This document shows positions 11,078 through 19,192 of a stretch of DNA of 24,105 bases, in pieces. Source of the DNA: a virus; the IMG/VR virus record IMGVR_UViG_3300014839_000004, positions 1 through 24,105 of that record; one strand, written 5' to 3'. Under the pieces are notes generated by a model. The model was given only the letters and a program-made list of their open reading frames with translations. It did no database searches and was not told the DNA's origin. Numbering within the stretch: the first letter of the stretch is position 1; the number at the start of each line of letters is the position of its first letter. Both the position numbers and the translations under genes were made by a program.

Positions 11078-12445
11078 ATGATTAGCAAAAAGCTCTTGTT
11101 TCGAACGCTGTTTGCACTTCTGCTTTTGGCAGGGTTATTAGGGGCTGTCATCGTTCCGTCGCTTGCATCTGTTGGACATATGCCACAATTGGTAAATAAC
11201 CCCAATCCATGTACATCAAGTCTGCAACTGGTCATCAACGAAGTCGGTTGGATGGGAACTTCGTCAACGAATACAGGCGATCAGTGGGTGGAATTCTATA
11301 ATCCAGGTGCCTCTCCACTTAACTTGAGCGGCTGGACATTTACTATTGTGGATACCAGTACGGATATTCCTCTGGATGGGACGAAGACCATCCCTGCTCA
11401 TGGTTATTTTCTGCTTGCGAATATTAAGGATGAGTTTAAAGACGTTACGATTGACCAAGTCGACTCCAATTTGAGTCTCACGCCCGATGGCGAAATTTTG
11501 CAGTTGACCAACTCAGGGTCATTGATTGATCACGCTAATTGGTGGGATGGGTATTGGCCGGCAGGTATTGCATCCAACTCGATTAGAAAGCTTGCTTATT
11601 CCAGCATGGAACGCTATTGTCCTCCTAGCGGAATTATTTCCGCCGATAGTCCATCCGCCTGGGTCACCTTTGCCGGGCCAACCGCGAATACGCCGCTGGA
11701 TCGTAACGGTAACCATGTTCGTGGCACTCCTGGACGCCTGAACTGGGCTTCTCCCCCCGTGACTGAAACGCCTACCCCAATACCACCAACTCCCCGTAAA
11801 CCGACCCCTACCATTGCGCCAACCCCTATCCCTGCTGTTGTGATCAATGAAATACTGCCGCGTCCCGGATCGGATTGGAATGGGGATGGGGAGATCAATA
11901 ACGGGGATGAGTTCATCGAGGTGGAGAACCTGGGGCCGGGTATTGCCACTTTAACGAATTGGACATTACAGGTTAATCCGAATAATGGCAATGGTAGCTA
12001 CACCATCCCCAGCCTGCAATTGCCACCTAATGGGCGGAAGGTCTTTTTCGGATCAAAGACGCAACTCTTACTTAAAGACAGCGGGGAGACCGTGACCCTG
12101 ACGAATACAAGCGGCGTGGTCGAAGATGCTTTTACCTATCCGGCCATACTGCAACCGGATGACTCGTGGTGCCGGATGCGGGATGGTATCGGACCGTGGC
12201 AGGATGGATGTTTCCCGACGCCAGGACTTGAGAATTCGTTGAGCGGGGTTTCACCAAACGCTCCGCCAACTCAACCAGGACAATATCCACCATGCAACCT
12301 GCCGGATACTGCGCCAATTGAGTTTGTCCTTGGGGAATGTTATAGTCCTGGCGGGGGTATCTATAATCCGGATTATTGGAACGGGACTTCGGAACCCTAT
12401 TGGATCCCTGATCCGAACAGCAAGTTTCCAACGCATATTCAATAA
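11078..12445 (+). CDS. Secreted protein with two lamin-tail (LTD) domains
   Basis: 455 residues. A signal or anchor segment lies at residues 5-31 (LLFRTLFALLLLAGLLGAVI). The first LTD-like domain is about 49-200 (LVINEVGWMG, WVEFYNPGASPLNLSGWTF). A Pro/Thr linker (226-253, TPTPIPPTPRKPTPTIAPTP) separates it from the second LTD at about 254-385 (VVINEILPRP, EFIEVENLGPG), which contains an EF-hand-like DWNGDGEINNGDE loop. A Pro/Gly/Tyr-rich tail ends the protein. LTD domains are common in extracellular bacterial proteins and in some nucleases; no nuclease domain is visible here. The start at 11078 follows AGGGGG. It stands alone between the methylase and its own terminator, with host-like codon use, so it looks like an acquired lysogenic-conversion ('moron') gene. 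Confidence 0.85.
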   Translation: MISKKLLFRTLFALLLLAGLLGAVIVPSLASVGHMPQLVNNPNPCTSSLQLVINEVGWMGTSSTNTGDQWVEFYNPGASPLNLSGWTFTIVDTSTDIPLDGTKTIPAHGYFLLANIKDEFKDVTIDQVDSNLSLTPDGEILQLTNSGSLIDHANWWDGYWPAGIASNSIRKLAYSSMERYCPPSGIISADSPSAWVTFAGPTANTPLDRNGNHVRGTPGRLNWASPPVTETPTPIPPTPRKPTPTIAPTPIPAVVINEILPRPGSDWNGDGEINNGDEFIEVENLGPGIATLTNWTLQVNPNNGNGSYTIPSLQLPPNGRKVFFGSKTQLLLKDSGETVTLTNTSGVVEDAFTYPAILQPDDSWCRMRDGIGPWQDGCFPTPGLENSLSGVSPNAPPTQPGQYPPCNLPDTAPIEFVLGECYSPGGGIYNPDYWNGTSEPYWIPDPNSKFPTHIQ

Positions 12446-12452
12446 TAAAAGA

Positions 12453-12478
12453 GCTGACGAAAGTCAGCCTTTTTTTAT
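12453..12478 (+). terminator. Rho-independent terminator of the LTD gene
   Basis: GCTGAC (12453-12458), GAAA tetraloop, GTCAGC (12463-12468), then C and a run of seven T residues. It separates the LTD gene from the late operon. Confidence 0.95.
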
Positions 12479-12570
12479 TTCAAACGGGTGTAACCACCCC
12501 TGCATTATCGTCATCTTTGACGATGCTTCCCTCTTGCAAACACAAAAAACATACGTGAAAATACGCATTA

Positions 12571-12617
12571 GCCTAGAGTCGCCCGCATTGACTCTAGGCC
12601 AGTCTTTAAATGCGGGC
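12571..12617 (+). promoter_or_regulatory. Interlocking inverted repeats (possible pseudoknot) ahead of the late operon
   Basis: GCCTAGAGTC (12571-12580) is perfectly complementary to 12590-12599. Its whole nine-base loop, GCCCGCATT (12581-12589), is perfectly complementary to AATGCGGGC (12609-12617), giving an H-type pseudoknot topology. With no spare base between the two 5' strands, both helices cannot be complete at once, so partial pairing or a switch is more likely. The ribosome site GGAGG (12631-12635) of the first late gene follows 13 bases later. A translational or transcriptional control element for the structural genes, or a DNA operator, is inferred. Confidence 0.75.
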
Positions 12618-12643
12618 GACCGGGCGGAATGGAGGTACTTCAC

Positions 12644-13192
12644 ATGGAAATTTGGACACTCAAAACACAGGCGGAACTCAAAATGCCGAAGGTCAAAGTC
12701 GGGACCTTCAACGCCGTCGGCGGCCACGGTCAAACCAACTGGGTCCAACTCGGTAACACCGAGATGGATTGGATTAAGTCCATCGGTGACAATCTCAAAC
12801 TTTGGACGCGGGTATATACCCCGAAAGGCTCAATCTACTTGTCGCTCAAGGACAAAACCATCATGAATTGGCCTGTCATCTTGCTGGCTTCCGCCGACCC
12901 GAACAAATACGACCGCCAGCAGATCGGCGTTCTTCAATACAACGCCAAACATACGCAATTCCGCGCCGCAGGCATTCCCAAATGCTCAAGTTACAACGGC
13001 TATTCACTGGAAGAACAGCCATGGCTTTTCCCATTCGCATATTCCATCTATCCCAATGGTTCGACCGGTCTAACTTGGAACGGGATGTTATTTGCAATGC
13101 CCATCTTCGACCCCGAAGGCGGCTTCAAAGTCTCAAAAGGCTGTAAACCTTTGTGGTATCCGGTCAGCTATCTCTACGGACAAATCGCATGA
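12644..13192 (+). CDS. Hypothetical protein, first gene of the late operon
   Basis: 182 residues from the ATG at 12644, eight bases after GGAGG; an alternative ATG at 12629 would overlap that ribosome site. Rich in Trp, Tyr, Gly and Lys with alternating strand patterns (SIYLSLKDKTIMNWPVILLA, PWLFPFAYSIYPNGSTGLTW), so probably a beta-rich fold. No signal peptide. No family recognised. Its place just before a coiled-coil membrane protein and the small terminase is where some phages keep structural or DNA-packaging accessory proteins. It overlaps the next gene by ATGA. Confidence 0.75.
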   Translation: MEIWTLKTQAELKMPKVKVGTFNAVGGHGQTNWVQLGNTEMDWIKSIGDNLKLWTRVYTPKGSIYLSLKDKTIMNWPVILLASADPNKYDRQQIGVLQYNAKHTQFRAAGIPKCSSYNGYSLEEQPWLFPFAYSIYPNGSTGLTWNGMLFAMPIFDPEGGFKVSKGCKPLWYPVSYLYGQIA

Positions 13193-13485
13193 CCGTCGAA
13201 GAAGACTCTCTCGAAAAAATTCGCCAACTTGAAAGCAAAGTTGTTGAACTCCAATTAGCAGCTTTGCAAAAATCCGCAGACGATCACGAACACCGCTTAC
13301 GCACGATGGAAGAAACAGCCAGCGCTCTACATCCATTGCCAACAGTCGCAGACGATCATGAACGACGATTACGCCTCGTCGAAAAAACAGTCACCCGTTT
13401 CAATCTCTTAATCTCACTCACACTAGGCGGCGGATTGTTGTCATTAGTCAATCTAGTGAACACACTCTACGCTCTCAAACGATAA
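13189..13485 (+). CDS. Coiled-coil protein with C-terminal membrane helix (XhlA-like)
   Basis: 98 residues. A coiled coil (about 5-75) contains a duplicated segment, ADDHEHRLRTMEETAS and ADDHERRLRLVEKTVT. One membrane helix follows at about 73-92 (LLISLTLGGGLLSLVNLVNT). This matches the size and layout of hemolysin XhlA-like proteins that work with holins, but the position before the terminase is unusual for lysis. Start and stop are coupled to neighbours (ATGA and TAATG). A membrane tether for packaging or lysis accessory protein are both possible. Confidence 0.7.
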   Translation: MTVEEDSLEKIRQLESKVVELQLAALQKSADDHEHRLRTMEETASALHPLPTVADDHERRLRLVEKTVTRFNLLISLTLGGGLLSLVNLVNTLYALKR

Positions 13486-13826
13486 TGCCAGGCAAAAAAG
13501 GCAATAAGAATGCCTCCAAGCACACCATTTATTCAAGCTTCATTGCAGTGGTGGATAGTGACGAACTCGCTGCCATGCCGAAAAACAACTTCGTCAATGA
13601 ACTTGACCTTGCGCGTGCTCAAGTTGTTGTACGCCTTAACAAACGCAATGCCGCGACCGATCCCGATCTCGAAATCAAGTATGACATGGGCGCACGCGCG
13701 TATCTGCAAATGATTATCAACGCCATCATTGAAAACACCACCCACCGAGAGACCGAAACCATGCGCTTCACATCTCTTGCCGAAGCCATGCTCAGTGAAA
13801 ACGATAGGCAAAAATGGAAACGGTAA
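13485..13826 (+). CDS. terS: Putative small terminase subunit
   Basis: 113 residues. The basic N-terminus GKKGNKNASKHTIYSS (residues 3-18) is the signature opening of many small, HTH-containing terminase-small-subunit-like phage proteins. The rest is helical with an acidic/basic C-terminus (SENDRQKWKR). It lies directly before, and overlaps by 13 bases, the large terminase gene. Expected role: recognise phage DNA and hand it to the large subunit. It starts in a TAATG overlap without its own ribosome site. Confidence 0.75.
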   Translation: MPGKKGNKNASKHTIYSSFIAVVDSDELAAMPKNNFVNELDLARAQVVVRLNKRNAATDPDLEIKYDMGARAYLQMIINAIIENTTHRETETMRFTSLAEAMLSENDRQKWKR

Positions 13827-15313
13827 TCACCCGCTCAGCAACAGAACTCCGCCAGGAAAAGGAAGCTGCCCGAAATCTGAAACATTTCGCACAGCATCTT
13901 TTAGGCATCACACTCCGACCCTATCAACTCGAAGCGGGCAACGCCATTATCAAATCCGTTGCCAATCGTGACGGTAAAACCTTCGTGATCATTTTTTCCC
14001 GACAATCCGGCAAGGATGAACTCCTTGCCAACCTGCTCTTATTCCTTTCCATGCGCTTTTACTATTGGGGTGCGGATATGGTCTGTGCTCAACCCACCTT
14101 CAAGCCGCAGACGATCAACGCCATGGAACGATTAAAGAAACGCGGCGTGATCTTTGGACGCAATCTCACACGCACAGCCGGTTACATCATGCGCATGGGT
14201 CAAGCCCGCATCTCGTATTTTTCCGCAGAGCCAGCCGCTAACCAGGTCGGAGCCACCGCCGACCGCCTGCTCATCATGAACGAAGCCCAGGATATTGCCA
14301 TCAGCGTTTACGACAAACGCTTTTCACCCATGGCCGCCAGTGGAAACGCAACCAAAGTTTTCAGCGGCACATCTTGGACATCCGACACACTTCTCTCTCA
14401 AATGGCAAAGATTGCGAAAGAAGAAGAACGCAAATTCGGCGGTAAACAGTTCTTTCTCGTGAACTGTCAAAAGGTTGGTAAGGTCAACGCATGGTATAGA
14501 ACACACGTTCAAAACGAGATCAAACGCATGGGACGCCAGCATCCGTTCATAAAGACGCAATACTTTTGTGAAGAGATTGACGCCCAGGCCGGTATGTTCA
14601 ATGCAGGCCGCCGCGCGCTGATGATTGCTGATCAACCCTCGCAGGAAATGCCAACACCATGGCATTTGTATGCCTTTCTCATTGACGTGGCTGGACAGGA
14701 TGAAGCCGAACTCGACCTTGAAGGCCTCGGTAACCCAGGCCGTGACAGTGAAACGCTCGATATTGTGGACGTTGACCTATCCGCACTCGAAACCATGCTC
14801 AAACCCACGTACCGCGTAATCAAACGCTTCGAATGGACGGGCGAAAAGCACACCACCATATACGGCAAGATAAAAGCTCTTGCCGATATTTGGAAACCAC
14901 AGCACATCGTTATTGACGCCACCGGCGTAGGTGAAGGTCAGTGGTCAATGCTTGACCAGTCGTATCCCACCCAGGTTATTCCCGTCAAATTCACGTCCCA
15001 ATCAAAAAGCGAGATCGGATGGGGATACCTCGCCATCATCGAAACAGGCCGCTTCCATGATTGCGATCCGAACAACACCGTAAACGTTCAATACGACAAG
15101 TGCCAATCCGAAATCCTGCCAGGTCCAACCAAACTCATCCGCTGGGGCGTGAAGGATGGCACACGCGACACGGAAGGCGAACTCGTCCATGATGACTACA
15201 TTCTTGCGGACTCGCTTACCGCCATTCTCGACGATCTCGACTGGCAAATCACCAGTCCCACCCTCATCACCAAACCGATTGACTTCCTTAAGCAGGAAGA
15301 AAGGAATTTCTAA
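13814..15313 (+). CDS. terL: Terminase large subunit
   Basis: 499 residues, normal size. The N-terminal ATPase has the Walker A SRQSGKDE (62-69) and Walker B RLLIMNEAQD (151-160), in which Asn156 sits where Asp is usual, and a coupling-like FSGTSWTSD near 183-191. The C-terminal RNase H-like nuclease has acidic residues at D291 (FLIDVAGQDE), D368 (IVIDATGVGEG) and D460/D461 (HDDYILAD). It drives DNA into the prohead and cuts concatemers. Overlaps the small subunit gene (start) and the portal gene (stop/start), so the three are one translational unit. Confidence 0.93.
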   Translation: METVITRSATELRQEKEAARNLKHFAQHLLGITLRPYQLEAGNAIIKSVANRDGKTFVIIFSRQSGKDELLANLLLFLSMRFYYWGADMVCAQPTFKPQTINAMERLKKRGVIFGRNLTRTAGYIMRMGQARISYFSAEPAANQVGATADRLLIMNEAQDIAISVYDKRFSPMAASGNATKVFSGTSWTSDTLLSQMAKIAKEEERKFGGKQFFLVNCQKVGKVNAWYRTHVQNEIKRMGRQHPFIKTQYFCEEIDAQAGMFNAGRRALMIADQPSQEMPTPWHLYAFLIDVAGQDEAELDLEGLGNPGRDSETLDIVDVDLSALETMLKPTYRVIKRFEWTGEKHTTIYGKIKALADIWKPQHIVIDATGVGEGQWSMLDQSYPTQVIPVKFTSQSKSEIGWGYLAIIETGRFHDCDPNNTVNVQYDKCQSEILPGPTKLIRWGVKDGTRDTEGELVHDDYILADSLTAILDDLDWQITSPTLITKPIDFLKQEERNF

Positions 15314-16698
15314 TGCTCGCCCGCTTCTTCAAATCGCAAATCCAAAAGGAAGTCAAACGTCAGGTCGCTCTAACTGTAACCGAGAACGACAATACCTTTT
15401 ATCCGCAAGACCAAACCGCCAACCGCGACCGAGTTGAAGCCAGTCGCATCGACAATATCAACAACGCTTTACTGGCTTGGCGCGTCAATCCCATTGCCCG
15501 CCGTCTCATCGAATTGACCAATGAATTTGTACTTGGGGCAGATGGTATCCAATGGTCATGCAACCATAAACGCACTGCAAAATTCATTGATGAATTTTGG
15601 AACCATCGGCTCAACCAAATCAACATACAAGCCAGTGATTGGCTCGACGAACTCTCGCGCAGTGGCGATCTCCTTTTCCTGTGTACCGTGGACGATACAG
15701 GTATGGTATTCGTCCGCGCTCTACCAGCCGAACAAATCAAGGACATTCAAACCCGTCCAAATGATTGCCGCCAGGAACTTTCCTACATTCCGTTCGATAC
15801 GGAAACAACACCCTATCCAGCCTACGATCCAATCAGCACCGAACAAAAGCTCTTTGTACTCCACTATGCCATAAATCGCCCAATCGGTTGCTTATGGGGA
15901 GAAAGTGATCTCGGTCACATTCTTAAGTGGATTGGCCATTATTCCGCATGGCTTGAAAACCGCGCCACGCTCAATCGTTTCCGCAATGCCTTTATGTTCA
16001 TTATCAAAGGCAAATTCAAAAACGACCAGGACAAGAAAAAACGCCAGGCCGAACTCAATACCAACCCGCCACAGCCAGGCAGTGTGCTCGTCACCGATGA
16101 GAGCGAAACATGGGACGTGATCAGTCCAAAATTGGAAGCCAACGACGCTTCCAATGACGGCCTCGCACTCAAAAAGCATATTGCATCCGGCGCAGGTATC
16201 CCCATGCACTTCCTTGCCGAACCCGAAGGTTCCACTCGCACCACCGCCGAGTCCGCAGGTACACCCACTTTCCGCCGCTTTGAACAGCGTCAGAAGTTCT
16301 TTCTCTGGATGCTAAATGACCTGCTTGAAACCGTAATCACTGTTCGCAAACGTGTTGATCCCTTGGTCAACCCCAAAGCAACCATTGACTTACGCGGCAA
16401 TGATATCAGCGAACGGGATAACACTTCCCTTGCCCTCGCCGTCACTTACATTGAGCAAGCATTCGGTGATCTCTATGACCGCCATCTCATTAACGAACAG
16501 GAATTCATGCGTATTGTCTATCGCTTCGGCGGTGAAGTCCTTGACAGTGACCAGACCATCCCCCAGGGCATCCGCAAGGACATCAATAAGCCCGCCCCAG
16601 CTGGCACCACCAAAAGCGGCGTGCCACTTCCAAAAGACACAAAACCAAATATCAACAAGGATACTGGCGAGGTTACACCGCCAGGTGAAAACCAATGA
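15313..16698 (+). CDS. Portal protein
   Basis: 461 residues. The N-terminal part, RVEASRIDNINNALLAWRVN with PIARRLIELTNEFVLG, is typical of phage portal proteins. The middle has ARTLNRFRNAFMF-like clip/stem helices, and the C-terminal third has EGSTRTTAESAGTPTFRRFE, a motif found near the crown in many portals. A Pro/Lys-rich disordered tail follows. It forms the dodecameric DNA channel at the capsid vertex. Position between the large terminase and protease-capsid genes is the standard head-gene order. Starts at 15313, overlapping the terminase stop. Confidence 0.88.
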   Translation: MLARFFKSQIQKEVKRQVALTVTENDNTFYPQDQTANRDRVEASRIDNINNALLAWRVNPIARRLIELTNEFVLGADGIQWSCNHKRTAKFIDEFWNHRLNQINIQASDWLDELSRSGDLLFLCTVDDTGMVFVRALPAEQIKDIQTRPNDCRQELSYIPFDTETTPYPAYDPISTEQKLFVLHYAINRPIGCLWGESDLGHILKWIGHYSAWLENRATLNRFRNAFMFIIKGKFKNDQDKKKRQAELNTNPPQPGSVLVTDESETWDVISPKLEANDASNDGLALKKHIASGAGIPMHFLAEPEGSTRTTAESAGTPTFRRFEQRQKFFLWMLNDLLETVITVRKRVDPLVNPKATIDLRGNDISERDNTSLALAVTYIEQAFGDLYDRHLINEQEFMRIVYRFGGEVLDSDQTIPQGIRKDINKPAPAGTTKSGVPLPKDTKPNINKDTGEVTPPGENQ

Positions 16699-16901
16699 AA
16701 TCAAAAACAAGCGCCCTCGACCGGCGATTGAAATATCATGACCCATTTTGCACCTTCCATATACACAGCGGCGACCGTCATTGCTCTTGTGGCAGAGATG
16801 AAGCCATTCAAGAGCTAACCAATTTACGCAATCAAATCAAAAAGGAGACCTATGCCCAACAAGAATTTCACTCTCACTTGCTTGTCAGCCAAAGCCACTG
16901 A
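16695..16901 (+). CDS. Small Cys/His protein between portal and protease
   Basis: 68 residues, starting in an ATGA overlap with the portal gene. HDPFCTFHIHSGDRHCSCGR (residues 15-34) contains Cys-x2-His-x-His and Cys-x-Cys, a probable zinc site. A helix, DEAIQELTNLRNQIKK, follows. Small proteins of this type ('CSCGRDEA...EL..LR') occur in other phage head operons. Its last 50 bases overlap the capsid gene in another frame, including that gene's ribosome site. Confidence 0.65.
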   Translation: MKSKTSALDRRLKYHDPFCTFHIHSGDRHCSCGRDEAIQELTNLRNQIKKETYAQQEFHSHLLVSQSH

Positions 16902-18867
16902 AAACGGCTTTGACGTGATCGCCATCTCAGAAGGCGAAGCCAAAGGCCACGGCATTTCATTCAGTGCCGCCGTACTCAAAGACTCAATCAGTCTATGGGA
17001 TGACTTGCCCTGTTTCCTTGACCACCCCGGACTATTCCAAGGCCAATCCGTCCGAGATTTAGCCGGAGCATTCCACAATCCAATGTGGGATGAAGCCGAA
17101 AAGGGCATTCGTCTGCAACTCATCCCCAATGGCCCCGCAGGCCTTGACTTGACCGCCCTGCGTGACGCGGCCAAGACCGATCAAGCCATCATGAAAGCGA
17201 TTGGCTTCTCGGCAGTCCTGCGCTTGCAATACAAGAGCACCGGAGAAGTAACGAAGATCATCAGTGTTGCATCCTGCGACACTGTTATAGATCCCGCGCG
17301 CGGTGGTAAATTCCTCAGCGCGCAATACCCAAAAGGAGGCACTATGAGCAAGATCAAACCAACCGCCGCGCCCGTCATTGAAAAAGATGACGAAGAACTG
17401 GAAGCCGAAAACCAGACCGCGGCCAGTGACGATCCTAACGTCACTGCACTTCAAAACCTGAGCGGAACGCAGGAACAAATCGCTCAGATGAACAACGATG
17501 CGCTGGCTTCGCGCGCTGTCCTGAAACAGATGTGCGCCAATCTGCTGACTACAGGACTGGCCACATCCAAACTGCCTGCTCCTGCCCAGGCACGTATCCG
17601 CCAAGACTTCGAGGCCAAACTTGAAGCCGGACAATTGTTCGAACCCGTCGAACTTCAAACCCGCATTGACGCCGACCGTAAGATGTTGTCCGAGATTTCT
17701 GCGGCCAGCATCGTTCAGGGACCAGGCCGCAGTCTCACGACTGGCATGTTCAACAGCGAGGATCAAATCCGCGCTGCAGTCGAAGATATGTTCGGTGTGG
17801 AGCGCAGCCATGGTCTCGAAACGGTCAAGGCCGCCCGTCTCTCAGGCATCCGTGAGTTGTACTTCCTACTCACCGGAGACCGCCAATTGCGCGGCGGATA
17901 TTATCCTGATGAAATCTATCTGGCCATTACGACAGACTTCTCAGGCTTGGTTGCCAACGTCATGAATAAGGTCGTTGTTAATCAATGGGATCAATTGGGC
18001 AAAGCCGGTTACGACTGGTGGCAGTCCATTGTCCGAGTTGAGCACTTCGAGAGTTTGAACGACATTACGGGTGTCCTGGTCGGAACGATTGGCACTCTAC
18101 CCACCGTGGCAGAACAAGGCGAATATACCGAGTTGCCCATCGGTGATAGCCCTGAAACGGCATCCTTCGTCAAACGTGGTGGATATATTCCATTGACACT
18201 CGAAATGATCGACCGCGATCAAACCCGCAAGCTGGCTCAGTATCCGAAAGAACTGGCAAACTCCGCACTTCGCACCCTCTCAGCCAAAATCGCCGCCGTG
18301 TTCACAGACAACAGCTCCGTTGGCCCCACCATGGCCGATGGTGGCGCATTGTTCAATAATACGGTCGTCACCACCAAAGGCGGACATGCCAACCTATTGA
18401 CCACAGCTTTGACTGCGGCACAATGGGATACCGTGGCCGCCGCCATGTACAACCAACCCATGCTTATCCGTAATGACACCAGTTATTACGGAACGGGTCC
18501 GAAGATGGCACTCGAGCCTCGCTATTGCTTGGTTCCGCGTGCCTTGCGCAAGACAGCCTTTGACGCTTTCTTGAATGCCTGGGATGTAACCAGCGGCGTT
18601 CATTCCGAAAACCTGCTCAAAGGTTTAGTCGTTCCCCTGGTCGTACCCGACTGGACTGATACCAATGATTGGGCAGCCGTTTGTGATCCTGCCATTGCAC
18701 CATCCATCATCGTTGGCGAACGCTTTGGCGTCAAGCCTGAAATCTTTGTAGCCGGTCGCGAGACCGATGCAGCCGTGTTCATGAACGATGAGCACCGGAT
18801 CAAAGTCCGTGACTTCAAGGCCATCTTGGTTCAGGACTTCCGACCGTTGCACAAAGAAAACGTGTAA
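16852..18867 (+). CDS. Prohead protease - scaffold - major capsid protein fusion
   Basis: 671 residues. The N-terminal domain (about 1-160) matches HK97-type prohead proteases (peptidase U35): His58 in FLDHPG, Ser120 in AIGFSA, and VASCDTVIDPARGG (139-152) at the domain end. A charged helical stretch follows (about 165-290), suited to a scaffold (delta) domain. A HK97-fold capsid protein then runs from about 300 to 671, with N-arm/E-loop-like EQGEYTELPIGDSPETASFV and a C-terminal domain ending ILVQDFRPLHKENV. In most phages protease and capsid are separate genes; here they are one frame, with an internal ribosome site at 17331-17346 that could also give a protease-free 507-residue capsid precursor. 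Starts at 16852 after AAGGAG. Confidence 0.9.
   Translation: MPNKNFTLTCLSAKATENGFDVIAISEGEAKGHGISFSAAVLKDSISLWDDLPCFLDHPGLFQGQSVRDLAGAFHNPMWDEAEKGIRLQLIPNGPAGLDLTALRDAAKTDQAIMKAIGFSAVLRLQYKSTGEVTKIISVASCDTVIDPARGGKFLSAQYPKGGTMSKIKPTAAPVIEKDDEELEAENQTAASDDPNVTALQNLSGTQEQIAQMNNDALASRAVLKQMCANLLTTGLATSKLPAPAQARIRQDFEAKLEAGQLFEPVELQTRIDADRKMLSEISAASIVQGPGRSLTTGMFNSEDQIRAAVEDMFGVERSHGLETVKAARLSGIRELYFLLTGDRQLRGGYYPDEIYLAITTDFSGLVANVMNKVVVNQWDQLGKAGYDWWQSIVRVEHFESLNDITGVLVGTIGTLPTVAEQGEYTELPIGDSPETASFVKRGGYIPLTLEMIDRDQTRKLAQYPKELANSALRTLSAKIAAVFTDNSSVGPTMADGGALFNNTVVTTKGGHANLLTTALTAAQWDTVAAAMYNQPMLIRNDTSYYGTGPKMALEPRYCLVPRALRKTAFDAFLNAWDVTSGVHSENLLKGLVVPLVVPDWTDTNDWAAVCDPAIAPSIIVGERFGVKPEIFVAGRETDAAVFMNDEHRIKVRDFKAILVQDFRPLHKENV
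17331..17346 (+). promoter_or_regulatory. Internal ribosome binding site and in-frame start in the capsid gene
   Basis: AAAAGGAGG (17331-17339) lies four bases before an in-frame ATG at 17344, codon 165 of the fusion and exactly at the boundary between the protease and scaffold domains. The encoded start MSKIKPTAAPVIEKDD looks like a natural N-terminus. The site implies a shorter product made in larger amount than the full fusion. Confidence 0.8.
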
Positions 18868-18869
18868 AC

Positions 18870-19145
18870 ATGGATAACGACCCCAAACTGAAGGTGAGGG
18901 CATACGCTCTCGCCGCACAGTTCGACAGCCAACCACTCAAATGGCGTGTTGACCCAGATGGCGCATTCGTGCTCATATTGATGGATGGTCGCAAGATGAA
19001 GTTTGACCAGGAACAAACCAACGCAGCCGAAATTCAGCGCGAAGCGAAGATCGAAGCCAAAGCCGAACACGACAGCGGCAAACCTTCGCCCAAAAAAAAG
19101 AAAAAGAAAGATCAAGCCACTGATGGAGCAATCTTTCCAGCCTAA
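18870..19145 (+). CDS. Hypothetical 91-residue protein after the capsid gene
   Basis: 91 residues. N-terminal half is a small globular alpha/beta stretch (LKVRAYALAAQFDSQPLKW, GAFVLILMDGRKMKF). The C-terminal half is a charged helix ending in a lysine run (SPKKKKKKDQ), like the basic tails of head-completion or DNA-binding proteins. No family recognised. It starts three bases after the capsid stop codon. Confidence 0.7.
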   Translation: MDNDPKLKVRAYALAAQFDSQPLKWRVDPDGAFVLILMDGRKMKFDQEQTNAAEIQREAKIEAKAEHDSGKPSPKKKKKKDQATDGAIFPA

Positions 19146-19192
19146 ACTCGATGACATAGCCAAGTCATCCCATTCAAAAAAGGAGATCAAGC

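Noticed and set aside
17059-17811. 250-residue minus-strand open frame
   Set aside because: It lies entirely opposite the protease-capsid gene, whose domains are clear.
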